Of a stretch of 64,000 nt of DNA, positions 51,701 through 62,114 are shown one piece after another (the stretch's first letter is position 1; each line of letters starts with the position of its first letter). The notes under the pieces are model-generated. The model was not told the DNA's origin. It was given only the letters and a program-made list of their open reading frames with translations, and did no database searches. The DNA comes from Cotesia glomerata (lineage: Eukaryota > Arthropoda > Insecta > Hymenoptera > Braconidae). Where the stretch lies: NCBI RefSeq assembly GCF_020080835.1, contig NC_058164.1, positions 23,213,510 through 23,277,509 of the forward strand. Direction: 5' to 3'. Made by a program: the position numbers and the translations under genes.

Positions 51701-52983
51701 AAATCGGCAAAGATTTCATAATAAAATGTGAAATTTGCATCTATCAGCCCAACAAATATTCTTTTGGATGGCAGACGTCTCGGCCAGTAACCATCCATAT
51801 ATCACTAATTCATCCAGTATGATAATTGGGTTTACTTCCTTAACCTCTAAAAATTTTTATTTCCAGAACAATCGAACCAGTCAAAAATTGATCCGTCTCA
51901 ACGTTTCCAATCGTCCGAGTGTCGATTTTTGGGATTCCGACATCTGCGAAACTCAAATTATCGAATTGCATATCAAAAACGTCACTCTTGAAGATTTTGG
52001 CTTATATAAATGTGACCTTTATCGATACCCAGTTCTGAACTCAGCCACAGTTAACCTAGTGCCTCATGGTAAGTATTTTTGGGCTGGTTAGTTATCAAGA
52101 ATAGTAACACATTGACTTTTGAGCAGAAAGAAAGCATTTGGAGTTGTCAATGAGGGTTCAAAATGATTCAAAGCCAGTCAGAACCTCTTACAGTTACACT
52201 TGGGACCTTGAAGTCGACGCTTATCCGTTACCCGTCGAATTCAAGTGGTAAGTCATACAATTTCGCAGAAAGTTGCCAGTACTGTAGTCATTTATCAAAA
52301 TTTTTCAGGTCCGGTCCAGACGGGTATGAAATTTCCAATTTTTGGAATTTTGACAACTATCAAGTCAACGACGAACGATTTACAGTTAAATTAACCAAAT
52401 GGGATGTTGACTGGAAGGACACTGGGACTCATGTTATTTTTGCTCACAATTCCGAAGAGATTAAAATTTTTACTTTCAATGTTCTAGTCGAAGGTATGCC
52501 TATTAGTGATCAAAGACAAATTCAATTCAATCCCAAAAATTAGTTAATCTATCTCTAGTCTATGTTCTTATTCAGGGATTCCAGAAATCATAGACTTCGT
52601 AGAAGATGATGTAGATTGCTATTCAAGGCACGAAACAGTCCTCTTCGACTGTGCTGCGAAAGGGTACCCTCAGCCAATCATTACCTGGAAGTTTGGCAAA
52701 GACTACAAAAGTTCGAAAGATATTCCACTGACTTTTGTTTACTCTACGGTAATTATCCGTTGTAACTTTAAATTGCAATTACTTCTAAAAAAGATACTTT
52801 TTACAGAATGGTACATCTACTGATAACATTCCAAAAGTTTTTTCTACTGCCTGGGTAGAGATATTGGGGTCCGGAATGATATTCTGCGAAGCATGTAATA
52901 AGTACGGGTGTGATTGGAAAGTAATGCAATTTGTCTATATTACATTGAGTCCTAAGTGCTGCAACACTAAGAAGAAGCAGTGA
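44762..52983 (+). CDS. Secreted Pvr/VEGFR-like protein: five Ig-like domains, no TM, no kinase
   Basis: Thirteen exons join in phase: 44762-44810, 44984-45074, 49359-49435, 49622-49755, 49982-50198, 50263-50411, 50482-50632, 51644-51786, 51867-52068, 52127-52247, 52309-52493, 52576-52748, 52807-52983, giving 622 codons. Met1 starts a signal-like helix (MIVFLKIFIVHLL). Basic Ser/Pro-rich sequence follows, then Ig-like domains at about 73-185 (DSGWYGC), 195-290 (VTLPCRPTSP), 291-405 (FGLYKC), 406-506 and 507-610 (FDCAAKGYPQPIITW). The second domain's CRPTSP and DPTIGFVIKN and the preceding WVYVFVK are typical of PDGF/VEGF receptors. It ends PKCCNTKKKQ-stop, with a poly(A) signal near 53090 and the P450 downstream, so no kinase follows. 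Probably secreted and possibly ligand-binding. An alternative exon-2 acceptor at 44964 keeps frame. Confidence 0.85.
45508..46327 (-). mobile_element. AACTTCCCGCT/GAGCTC repeat, copy C
   Basis: It runs from TTAGGAAAACGGTTGATCCT to TTAGCGGAAAGTT with a short (CA)n tract near 46182-46205. It abuts the 3' end of the LINE, in intron 2 of the Pvr-like gene. Confidence 0.75.
46328..48685 (-). pseudogene. Defective R1-clade non-LTR retrotransposon
   Basis: Reading the minus strand: a GC-rich 5' leader (48685-48270), an ORF1-like N-terminus (48215-47935, with LDKLISELNDFV and RFEKLDEEWR), then an abrupt switch into reverse transcriptase. The RT runs from LLQKIVNALFPEQ, through GVPQGSVLGPLLW, to YADDVAVV (about 47082-47071). 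The rest of ORF1 and the endonuclease are missing, so the element is internally deleted. A TAG stop at about 47314 interrupts the RT within the NSAN-DCIMQ segment. A frameshift near 46550 separates the C-terminal part, which ends in the R1-type GRWTHRLI and HGEVNYF. It is truncated there by copy C. It cannot encode a complete protein. Confidence 0.85.
48686..49290 (+). mobile_element. AACTTCCCGCT/GAGCTC repeat, copy D, 5'-truncated at its (GT)n
   Basis: It starts inside a GT tract (48686-48753) directly abutting the LINE leader and ends AGCGGGAAGTTGCAGAGG then CAACCGTCGTCCTAA. It is opposite in orientation to copy C. Confidence 0.75.
49812..49965. repeat. Hairpin filling intron 4 of the Pvr-like gene
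   Basis: GGATGGAGTTAAGCAATAAA and following sequence pair almost perfectly with the complement ending TTAATTCCATCC. The arms are about 65 bp and the loop about 25 bp (AAGTAATCTTATGATACTAA). Confidence 0.85.
50633..51643 (+). other. Intron 7 of the Pvr-like gene with a TIR element
   Basis: A MITE at 51067-51522 has CCATGGAAAAATTATATATC and complement ACGGAAAAATTATGTATC ends, with CCTAGGATATATCTTAGCAT inside. The open frame at 50660-50917 has no recognised homology and is treated as intronic. Confidence 0.6.
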
Positions 52984-53181
52984 TCGAAATTACATTTTAC
53001 AAGCTTAGAGTAGTATCAGAGATACCACAATATGTTATTTTTTATCATTACCTGAATTTTTATTGAAATCTGATCGGTACTTTTTGTAAAATAAAATAAA
53101 ATCTGTGATTTCTCAAGAATCAATGATGAAGACAAACATTTTTTATATCTACTCTTTTAGATAAAATCGTAGAAAAAAAAA

Positions 53182-54030
53182 TTAGGAAAACGGTTGATCC
53201 TAAAGGCCATCTCTGCAACTTCCCGCTAATTCCGTTAATCCTGGCCGCTTTTTTTGAGCTCTCCGAGCTCAAAAAGATACCTATTCCATGATTTTGAGCT
53301 CTTTGAGCTCAAAAGTCTGATAGAAGTTTCATAGAACAATATTTTTTGAATTTTCAAACCACAATAATTTTTGAATAAATGAACCGATTTTTACGCGGTT
53401 AGCGGCATTCTACGCATTTTTTTGAGCCTCATAAAGAATTACTAAGTTTCAATTGGTCAAACTAGAAATTTTGGAGTAACTCCGAAAAAACACTTTTTTC
53501 GGTTTTCTTTCGTTCACGATATCTCTCGAACGAATCAACCGATTTTGACCGGATTGGCGGTGATAGACGTGGTTTTTCAAGGTTAAGAGCTGATTAGTTT
53601 TTGGAATCGATCGGTAAAGCCGTTTAAGAGTTATCCCAAAAAAACCACTTCTGAAAAATTTTTTTTCCTATTTTTTTTTAGATTACTCCAAATTTCTCAA
53701 AATCTATCAGTCTGAATCGGTTCAAATTTACAGGAAATCTAAGTTTGGCGAAGCCCTTTCGAATGGCACCAACCGCGATGAAATCGGTTCAACCGTTCAA
53801 AAGTTATGAGGTTTACATACTTACACACTTACACACTTACAAACTTACACACACACACAAACACATACATACATACATATAGACACGGTGAAATCACCGC
53901 GGAAATAGTCAGGAAAGCTTCCTAGGACCTCAAAACGTCGAGATCTGATGAAAACTTGATTTTTGAAAAACGGGGTGAAAACAATAACTTCCCGATTTTT
54001 GACAATTTTCAATTTTCTTAGCAAAAAGTT
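53182..54030 (-). mobile_element. AACTTCCCGCT/GAGCTC repeat, copy E
   Basis: It runs from TTAGGAAAACGGTTGATCCT to CTTAGCAAAAAGTT, with (CA)n at 53848-53860. It lies between the Pvr-like gene and the P450. Its end is more decayed than in copies A-C. Confidence 0.75.
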
Positions 54031-54033
54031 AAA

Positions 54034-54283
54034 AATGGAATCTATCCTAAAGATCAATTCAATAGACCCCAACTTCAACCGATGGAATAACTTCTCTTCT
54101 TATCGACCAGGAACCTCCGTAAAATTGGAAACTACCGCCATCTACCAGCTCATCGAAGCATCCTCGACCTCGTTTAAAACCTGTTTATCTCCTCTCTTAC
54201 CGCGCGAGATTGTGGAGCGGATGCTCCACTTATATGTTACTCCCTGGCTTTGCTTATCAGTCATCTGGTATCTGAGCGAATAA
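54034..54283 (+). CDS. Hypothetical 82-codon ORF, possibly a gene remnant
   Basis: It opens just after repeat copy E (MESILKINSIDPNFNRWN) and ends LSVIWYLSE. It is GC-richer than its surroundings, with no domain, signal peptide or splice support. It may be an exon remnant cut off by the repeat insertion, or chance. Confidence 0.25.
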
Positions 54284-54533
54284 TTCAGCCACAAATTTAA
54301 AAATAAACTTTCAATAACCCGACCACCAGTTTAGTGATTAACAGTATTAGTAAATTTCGCTCATTTTGTTATAAAGTCCAACTTAGACTCGCAATCCTAC
54401 GGCTTATTAGCTTACCAAACAAGAGAATTTATCGCTGTATCACAACAATGCGTCATAATTGCAATGATTCGGCATTAATTATGTCTTGTCATTGTAGTAA
54501 ATAAAAAAATTACATAAGCCAATTGTGCCTTCG

Positions 54534-54567
54534 TATAAATAATATCACAGCCGTTTGTTAACTCAGT
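54534..54567 (+). promoter_or_regulatory. P450 core promoter (TATA plus TCAGT initiator)
   Basis: TATAAATA at 54534-54541 and an arthropod initiator TCAGTC at 54563-54568, spaced 29 bp. The predicted leader before the ATG at 54586 is only about 21 nt. Confidence 0.7.
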
Positions 54568-54585
54568 CTTATTTGAACCGTAAGC

Positions 54586-56258
54586 ATGGAGCTAATAATC
54601 GGCCTTGTGGTGGTGTTGATCCTCCTTTACTACTACTTCACATCAACGTACAATTTCTGGCAGGAGCGCGGCGTAATTGGTCCCAAGCCAACAGTTTTGT
54701 TCGGAACGATCAAAGATGTGATCTTGGGCAGGCTATCTGTGGGCAGCTACCTTAAGAAAGTCTACGACGAGTATCCCAATGAACCCATGGTGGGAATCTT
54801 CACGAGATGGGAGCCAGTTCTGATACTAAACGACATGGAGCTGATCAAGAATGTTCTGATCAAGGACTTCAAGTTTTTTATGGACAGAGGAATGCGCATC
54901 TATGAAAAGCACGAGCCGCTGACAGCGCATCTCTTCTTCATCGAATCCAAGAGATGGCGTGCACTCAGGCCCAAGATGACGCCAGTGTTTACTTCCGGGA
55001 AGCTCAAGGACATGTTCTACTTGTTAACCCAGTGCGCTGACCAGCTGGACAAGTACCTGGACCAGTTTGATGGCAAGGAAGTTGACATCAGAGAAATCAG
55101 TGCAAGGTTTACAACAGATACAATTGGTGTGTGTGCTTTCGGATTGCAAGCTAATGCTCTCGCGGAGGAGGATAGTCTCTTTCGAAAGATGGGCAAGAAG
55201 ATCTTCGAGCCTTCCTGGAAGAATATGATCAAATTCAGGGTGAGGAACTTTGCGCCTCAGTTGTTTGAAGTGATTGGAGGCCTGTTTGAGGACCGTGAAC
55301 TTCACGATTTCTTTGTTGGCATCACTAGAGACACCATTGAATACAGAAAGAAGAATGGGATCTCTAGGCACGATTTTGTAGACTTGCTGGCGATGATGAA
55401 GGACAGTTGGAACAATGAGGAATTCGGTAAGTTTTAAGTTTAATCGTTTGGAAACAAATTGACACTCATTGTTTTCGATTGCAGAACTGACTGATGAACT
55501 TCTGGCTGCCCAATTGTTCGTGTTCTTCATTGCTGGTTTTGAAACCTCATCTTCTACCATGAGCAACTGTATTTTTGAGCTTGCGATGAATCATGAAGTA
55601 CAGGACAAGCTGCGGGAAGAGATAAAAGAAGAAATGGAGAGAAACAATGGCGTGATTACCTACGAAGGGATTAAAAACATGAAATACCTCGACAAAGTAT
55701 TTAACGGTATGCTTCGGATTGTTAAATATTTTTATTTGATAAATCATAATGATTATTGATGAAAATTTTTTTTCGTTTTCAGAAACGCTAAGGAAGTACC
55801 CGCCGGTAACGTCGGTAATGCGGAAAACTACCAGTCCATACACCTTTCCTGGGACAAAAGTAACCATACCTACGGGTACCAACGTATGGATTCCAAGTTT
55901 TGCGATCCAGCGCGATCCAAAATATTATCCTAACCCTGATGTGTTCGATCCCGAGCGGTTTAGTGAAGAAGAAATAGCGAAACGTCCGGCAATGGCGTTT
56001 TTGTCTTTTGGAGACGGACCGCGCAATTGCATTGGTAAGTTAATTTGTGAATTAGAAGATTGGTAAGATAATTTATTAATTCTTTCATCAACAGGAGCCC
56101 GGTTTGGACAAATGCAAACTAAAGTTGGAATTGTTAAGATTCTGCAGAACCACAAAGCCGACGCTTGCGAAAAAACTGACAAAAATTACACGATCAATCC
56201 TCGTAGCTTCCTTTTGGCGCCGGTTAATGGCGTGGTTGTTAAAATAATTAAACAATAG
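54586..56258 (+). CDS. Cytochrome P450, CYP6-like (clan 3), four exons, complete
   Basis: A microsomal haem monooxygenase; insect CYP6 enzymes oxidise plant compounds, insecticides and other lipophiles. Exons 54586-55426, 55485-55706, 55783-56034 and 56095-56258 join to 492 codons, normal length. An N-terminal membrane anchor (IIGLVVVLILLYYYF) is followed by the basic/proline hinge (FWQERGVIGPKP). Helix C has WRALR (124-128), helix I has AGFETSS (297-303), ETLR is at 355-358, PERF at 411-414, and the haem loop FGDGPRNCIG (430-439) has ligand Cys437. All key residues are present, so it is probably active. Its own TATA/initiator promoter lies immediately upstream. A remnant of another P450 start lies 4 kb downstream, suggesting a former cluster. 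The CYP6 assignment is from motif style; the subfamily cannot be given. Confidence 0.93.
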
Positions 56259-56800
56259 ATGGGTTATTGTTTACTTTGATTAAAGAGTATAACTTTTTTA
56301 TGTGAAGAATATGTCATAAGTAATGAGTAATCTATTCCAAAATAACATTAAAATTGATATGTTTGTTTGGAAGATATTATCAAAGAAAAAATATTTTTTA
56401 TCTATTTAATTTTTAGATAGTGATTTTTGATAAAACTTGTTATAAATTACGGCTCAATTTGATATCATAAGTGTTATTTATTATTTATTATTTGTCTAAG
56501 TCTGAAAAAAAATGAATTAATTGTATGATAAATAATGACTTTTGTTATAATATATCACGAACTACTACAACGCACACCGAAATTATAATTAATGACTGTT
56601 CATTGCTAAAAGAATTAATTTTAGAAGTCATTTGTTGAAGATATGTTACATGATTTATGACCCAAATTTTACTTTTTGTAATTGAGTATTTTAGTTTATT
56701 CGTTGTTAATTACTTAAAAATTAATAGAAACAATTATTGTTATTAGTGCGGCGATTATTATTTAATTATTGTATTTATTTAGTTAATAATTTTATATTAT
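56259..56800. other. P450 3' flank, nothing else recognised
   Basis: AT-rich. No perfect AATAAA is obvious close to the stop; GATTAAAG near 56278 may serve. Confidence 0.4.
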
Positions 56801-57922
56801 TGTTACCGAAGGTATGATTAAATTAAGAAAATAAGCGTGTGAGAAATTATTACGAAGCCGAGCGAATTAATTGTAAAAGAAATTAAAAGACTGGGAAAAT
56901 TATTCTAAGTTCCGAACAAGATTTAGTATGGGAAAGTGATGAATGGATATAAAATGAAAGAAGTGACGATTATTATTTTGTAAGAAATAAATTAGGTAAG
57001 CGAAAATTTTATAAGTCCCGAGGACAATTTAGTATGGAAAAATCAACGAATGGATATATAATGAAGGAAATTGCGATTAAAATAATAAAGAATTGTGAAT
57101 TTGACGAAACGAATGGATAGAGAATGAAGAAAATTGCGATTAAAATAATAAAGATTTGAGTTTCAAAAATAAAAACTTAGAATTTGGCGAGACGAATGGA
57201 TAGAAAATGAAGGAAATTGCGATTAAAATAATAAATAATTATTTTTGAATGCTATTTCGAGAACACCGGACAGGTGTCTAAAACGACTCTTCCTTTTCGT
57301 TACAAGAGAGTTAGGCAAAAAATGATAAACGCCAAAATTTGGCTCGATAAAGCAAGCAGTTCTTTCTCGGGAGAATTACTCGGGCGAATACTCTTCACCA
57401 AGTAATTCCAGAGGATGATACTCTACCTGGAGTCTGACCAAGGCCCAGGTAAGTATCATGAACCGACCGGATGAAAGTGCTTCTCCCCGTGCCGAAGCCT
57501 TCAGCTGAGGTACGGTAGGTGATCATAAGCCGTGTAGGTGGGGGCGAAGAAGACACTCTCCATTCGCTCTCGGGGTAGAGATTTAGGCCCAGGGGTGACG
57601 GCTAGTCTCCTGGGAAAGCGGGGAACCAGCTCTTGACAGTTAGTTCGCGATTTTGAACCGCGAGTATGTGTGAAAAGAGTGTTCTAATATATTGTTTATA
57701 TTGTTTAATTTGTTTATATTGTTTATATCGTTTATTAACATGATCAGGCCAATAAAGAGGTATTTTTTTTTCTTTGATTTATTTAAAATAAAGTGTTTTG
57801 TTTATTATTTTGTTATTGATAATGTAATCCCCGTTTATGACCCTGGACTCCGGCGAGCAAATTTCGAGCCGGGGACAAATAAATTATTTATTTTTATAAT
57901 TTTTGAAAACGTGGACGTTACA
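56801..57922. mobile_element. Possible solo LTR or retroelement end
   Basis: TGTTACCGAAGG at 56801 and GGACGTTACA ending at 57922 could be LTR termini. The body has a minisatellite (GAATGGATAGAAAATGAAGG type, 56935-57240) followed by a GC-rich block (57280-57660), an architecture like the 62115-63796 LTR. No matching target duplication is seen, so the call is tentative. Confidence 0.35.
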
Positions 57923-58267
57923 GATTGTTCACGAGACAAAATTGTACTTAAATAACTACAATGTATAACACAGAAAGACACGAAATTCGATTTTTTTATA
58001 CGACTATGTAATTTCTGTAAATATTTAACGTGAAAAACGTGTTTTTTTCTTGATAAACTTCAATTATAGTTTCCCATCATATATTTGTAATGATCATGAT
58101 ATCGATATTAAAAGTTCATAATGTCTTGATGAAAACTTTCTTCTGGTTCTTCTTAGTATTTTTCTATTTTTTAATCTTTTAAATTGTTTTAAAAATTAAT
58201 TAACATTTAATAAAGCATCATTTCAGTTCAAGTGCTCAAAAAAAAAAAAAAAAGACTATTTTTAAGG

Positions 58268-59747
58268 GGGTATTCTAGTCTAGAGGTCTGAATTTCGAGC
58301 GTTTTTTGGCAATTAATATAAAAGAAGCAGTTAATATTTTTACTATACAATTTTTTAACATTTGTTTATTAATATTTCAAGAATACAAAAAAATACATTT
58401 CAAAAAAAAAAAATAAATTTTCAAAAAGATATAAGTCCTTGAAGTAGAGAAAAAAAAAAGGCCGTGTCCTCGTGAAAAGGATTTCTCCCTTTGTATCCAT
58501 CTGAAAAAAAAACAATGCCAAATTATTGATCAGTACAAATGTCATTGTCGCACAAACCAACAAAACTTGAAAAAAAAATTTTTTTCACAAAATGGCGGCT
58601 GTTTAAAAATAGAAGTCGATTTTTTTACTCATTTTTCAACTTCCTCCAATTTTTTAAAAATATTACAAATTTGAAATTTTCAATTTTTATTAGTTAGTGC
58701 GAAAGCGAGATAGTTGAAAAATATTCATGCTAAATTTCAAGTAAATCGGCTGATTAGAACCTAATATATCTGCATCACCGTATCGAAAAAAGTAGTTTCG
58801 AGAAAAACGTGTTTAAAGTTTAACGTTCAGTTTCAGGCAGCGTAACTGATAAAATAGTACGTATAACTTACATTCTCTTAATCAGCCATCCCAGCTTCAT
58901 ACATTGGGCCTTCCTCTACTTCATATTGACTGTTTTCAGCATTTCTCTCTGTATAACGAGTAGTTCTTTCCTCTTTTGAAGCATCTGAAGCTCGAACCTC
59001 AGACCGTTCAATCCTTACTGCGTTGCGCCTAACAGCAAACCCATGGGATTCCAGACCTATTTTTATTCCCATTAGACTCATTATTTGTAAAATAGGATAA
59101 AAGCCTTCATTGAAAATGCAAACTGCTAAACAATTAGCAATCTCAATTGTCTGGGACCCGGCATGAATATGTTTGGGTGCAAATGTCCATATTAAAGAGT
59201 TAAGTGACTCGTTGTTATTTTGAGTTTCGCTGCCCAAGCAACGTTCTAATAAAGAATCATCTGATAAGCATTCGTAAATAGGTTTCATAACTTTTAAAAC
59301 CTTATCAGTTAGAGGTGGATTTTCATGGTGAAAGTCATCCTCAGTTCCTTCGGCCGCTGCTTTCTGCCACTTGCACCAGCTGTCTGGTCCAGGAGGGCAA
59401 TTCATGTGCTGAGGCTTCTTATCAGTTGAAATTTTATGCAAGTACGTGGCCCATATTTCTCGTTTCATATCTTCAACGGATTCAGGATGACGACGGATAG
59501 CTAATCCGTAGTACGCAGACAACTGAGTGTACTTTATCAGTCAATTTACCAGCACCCTTACCACCAATTCCACTATTTTATTTTTTTGCCTTCCGGAGAC
59601 GCGATCCCATACGTTTTTGGACGTGTCCAACACATTCTTTTTTAATAACAAAATCCTTTCAGGGAGATATTTTTGAATATCTAAACTATCAAATTATGAA
59701 AGAAAAATTGTTTCATTTTTTTCAAAATTCTAGACTAGAATACCCCC
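58268..59747 (-). mobile_element. TTAA-flanked DNA transposon, probably Kolobok-like, decayed
   Basis: TTAA at 58264-58267 and 59748-59751 flank perfect 19-bp inverted ends GGGGGTATTCTAGTCTAGA. The interior encodes a transposase fragment on the minus strand. TTAA targets with G-rich ends are known for Kolobok; the superfamily name is inferred, as no search was possible. Confidence 0.75.
58878..59640 (-). pseudogene. Transposase fragment, frameshifted, with a stop
   Basis: From about 59640 the minus strand reads ECVGHVQKRMGSRLRKAKK, a stop, then SGIGGKGAGKLTDKV. After a one-base frame change near 59528 it continues YYGLAIRRHPESVEDMKREI, CPPGPDSWCKWQ and TQNNNESLNSLIW, to a stop at 58878. These motifs belong to a widespread Mutator/Kolobok-like transposase group. 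The N-terminal half is absent and two lesions block translation, so it is a relic. Confidence 0.75.
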
Positions 59748-59751
59748 TTAA

Positions 59752-60340
59752 GAATTTTTTGAGATTATGACGAAACATATTGATATACTTCTGTAAGAGT
59801 TAGTATGTACACTCTTTAGATACATTAAAAATATTTTTACTCTTTATTTTATGTTATTTTAATATTCGAGAACTTCATTTAAACACAACGTATGGATTAG
59901 TAAACAAGTCTGAGCTGATGTTAAAATTTCAAAAACGAGCTGTCTAAAATAAAAAAATTTTTAATGTTATTAGCTGAACTAAAATTATTTATTTACATCC
60001 AAAAATAACAACAAGGTGCTTAAAAAAAAAAGAAAAACAAAAATTCCATGGCTTTTGACGAATTTTTACGAACAAAAATAGTAAAAATAAAAATTTTTTA
60101 TTATTCTAAATTATGAAATTAGAATTTTATAACAATCAGTTCAATAGTTTCGGAAATTTAGCACCAAGTGACATTCGTCGGAAGAATAGTTGTTGTTGTT
60201 ATTGTTATCAACTCTGTTTAGTACGAATTTTAATTTAAGACGTATCAAACATTAATCGAAATTTTTTTCAAATGATTACACTTTGCCACTTCAAAAATAT
60301 TTTTAAATAACAATAACTTTGCATGAACATATCTTCATGT
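59752..60340. other. Intergenic, nothing recognised
   Basis: AT-rich, no supported ORF. Confidence 0.4.
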
Positions 60341-60504
60341 TTTTGTGTATAAAAAGGATACTCAGAAGCAAGTAAGAAAATTTATATCTTCAATAATTTT
60401 TCCGTTTTCGTTTTATGCCATCAAATGGCGCCCAATTAGCCAAATCAGATCTAGTTTTTTGCAGTACTGATATCCTTTCTCCCTTTTTTCAGGTAGAAAA
60501 TGGT

Positions 60505-60621
60505 TACTCTGGAGCACATTGGATACTTCATCTTATTCTTGATATTCCTCTACTGGTACACAACCGCAACATTCAAATTATGGTAGGACGTGGATTTTAC
60601 CTGTACCGACATACCCAGGTA
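60505..60621 (+). pseudogene. Remnant of a P450 N-terminus
   Basis: The frame from the ATG at about 60500 reads MVTLEHIGYFILFLIFLYWY then TTATFKLW and a stop. This is the membrane anchor and aromatic FKLW hinge of CYP6/CYP9-type enzymes, where a Lys/Gln-Arg-Gly segment normally follows. A one-base shift restores RGFYLYRH-like sequence before a donor-like CAG|GTAACA. No further P450 exons are seen downstream. A TATA-like TATAAAAAGG lies at about 60348. Confidence 0.4.
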
Positions 60622-60639
60622 ACATGTGCTTGAGCAAGA

Positions 60640-62114
60640 TTTAGGTGCCAGTAACTTAAGCAAAACCCCTAGTTGCTAGTGTCTTTTTCTACATATGGGT
60701 CTTGCTCAAGTTCAGGTAGAAAGAACTGGTTCAAGATTTATTTATAACTAGCTCAAGACATCTTGTGCAAGAATATGAGACAAGTCTAATGCAAAATGCA
60801 TTGAAAAACTTTCTGACGCATTTTTTGAATCAGAAACTCACAACAGACATTTACCCATGACTAGCTCAAGATTTGCTCAAGATCCGTGATTCTCATTAAT
60901 TTGTTCATTTCTAAAGCGTTTGTCAACCAAAAACTAACAGCAAATATTGAAGCGTGACTTGTTCAAGATTTGCTCTAGATGCATGATGCATTATATATTT
61001 TATATCACTTTTTCCCCTCCACTACTTGAAGATGTATTGATTTAGTGGTGCTCATTTTAAAATAATTTTGTCTTGATCGATTAAACAGTAGGTCTATACT
61101 CTAAAAGGTTAAGCTGAATAAGATCCACTGATCCTACCCGGGAAAAAAAGTTTAGATCTGCTCTGATCAAATCAGATCAAATTCATCAGATCTTAGCAGA
61201 TCTGCATTTTGGCCAGATCTGAGCAGATCTGTATTTTGACCAGAACTGTCCAGATCAAATTTGATCTGATTAGATCAAATCTGATCTGTTCAGATCTGGT
61301 TCGATTGAAACAGAATCAATTTATAAAAAAGTTTATAAAATCAAAATAATAGTAAAATTTATTTTATTTCTACTTGCAAATTAGAAATTATGTATTTTAT
61401 ATCAATTTTCCGTGATTTAAAGTCGAGTTATCGTTGAAAAACAATTTGCGATGTTGGGGATTCGAACCTGGGTCCTCCTCCTGCATGTCAGTCCCAGAGT
61501 GTACCATTCAGCTACTAGAAGTACCTGACTGAGTTACTCTTCTGATAATAGTGTAGGCGCTGTATTATCTTTTCGTAAAATTTTGAAGTTGGTGTACAAA
61601 ATATGATTACTTTATGTATTTTGACCCGCTGAAACCGAATATCGCAGTCATTTTTGCGAAATCCCGGGCCATCTGTTGCTTATAGCCATTTATTTAAACA
61701 ATGATTTGAGAAATTATTTTTTTTGAAATCGGATATTTTTTTTTCAATATTTTAGGCAATTTTAAGATGAAAATTACTTTTATAAAATTTTCCGTAAGTT
61801 GATAGTTTCTGAGTTATAAATTTTTGAAAATTGAAAATTCTTGATCTTCAACAATTTTGATGATTAATTACAAATAAATAAATTACTTATCACCAGGTTT
61901 CATGCACGTGATTGTAAAGAAGAATATTCAAAGTTTCTATTGAAACAATAACATCCGGTTATAATTTGTATTTAAATAAAAAAAACGTGATCAAAGTTAG
62001 TGCATTTGTAAAAGCTATTCATTAGAACAAAGTATAAAAAGTTGTACCTAAGTATATCTGCTCTGATCAAAGCAGATCTAATCAGAACTATCCATATCAC
62101 CTTTATGATTACAT
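60640..62114. other. Repeat-rich stretch with AGATCTG/TGATCTGA words and a SINE
   Basis: 60640-60970 is rich in GCTCAAGATTT-type words. 61150-61320 is a dense array of CAGATCTG/TGATCAAATC words that resumes at 62055 and again beyond the LTR at 63801. A tRNA-like SINE copy (minus strand, GTAGCTGAATGGTACAC and GGTTCGAATCCCC) lies at 61448-61525. No gene. Confidence 0.5.
61448..61525 (-). repeat. tRNA-derived SINE-like copy
   Basis: D-arm-like AGCTGAATGGTACAC and T-arm GGTTCGAATCCCC are recognisable. The acceptor halves do not pair, so it is not a functional tRNA. Confidence 0.5.

Noticed and set aside
55024..55566. Minus-strand ORF of 180 codons over the P450
   Set aside because: It is the antisense shadow of P450 exons 1-2 and crosses a real intron.
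57692..57955. 87-codon ORF at the end of the possible LTR
   Set aside because: Hydrophobic AT-rich start and no family match. It lies within the putative LTR tail.
5368..61525. tRNA genes at 5368, 20379, 30933 and 61448
   Set aside because: D- and T-arm sequences are present, but acceptor stems do not pair and anticodon loops are non-standard. They are treated as SINE-like copies.
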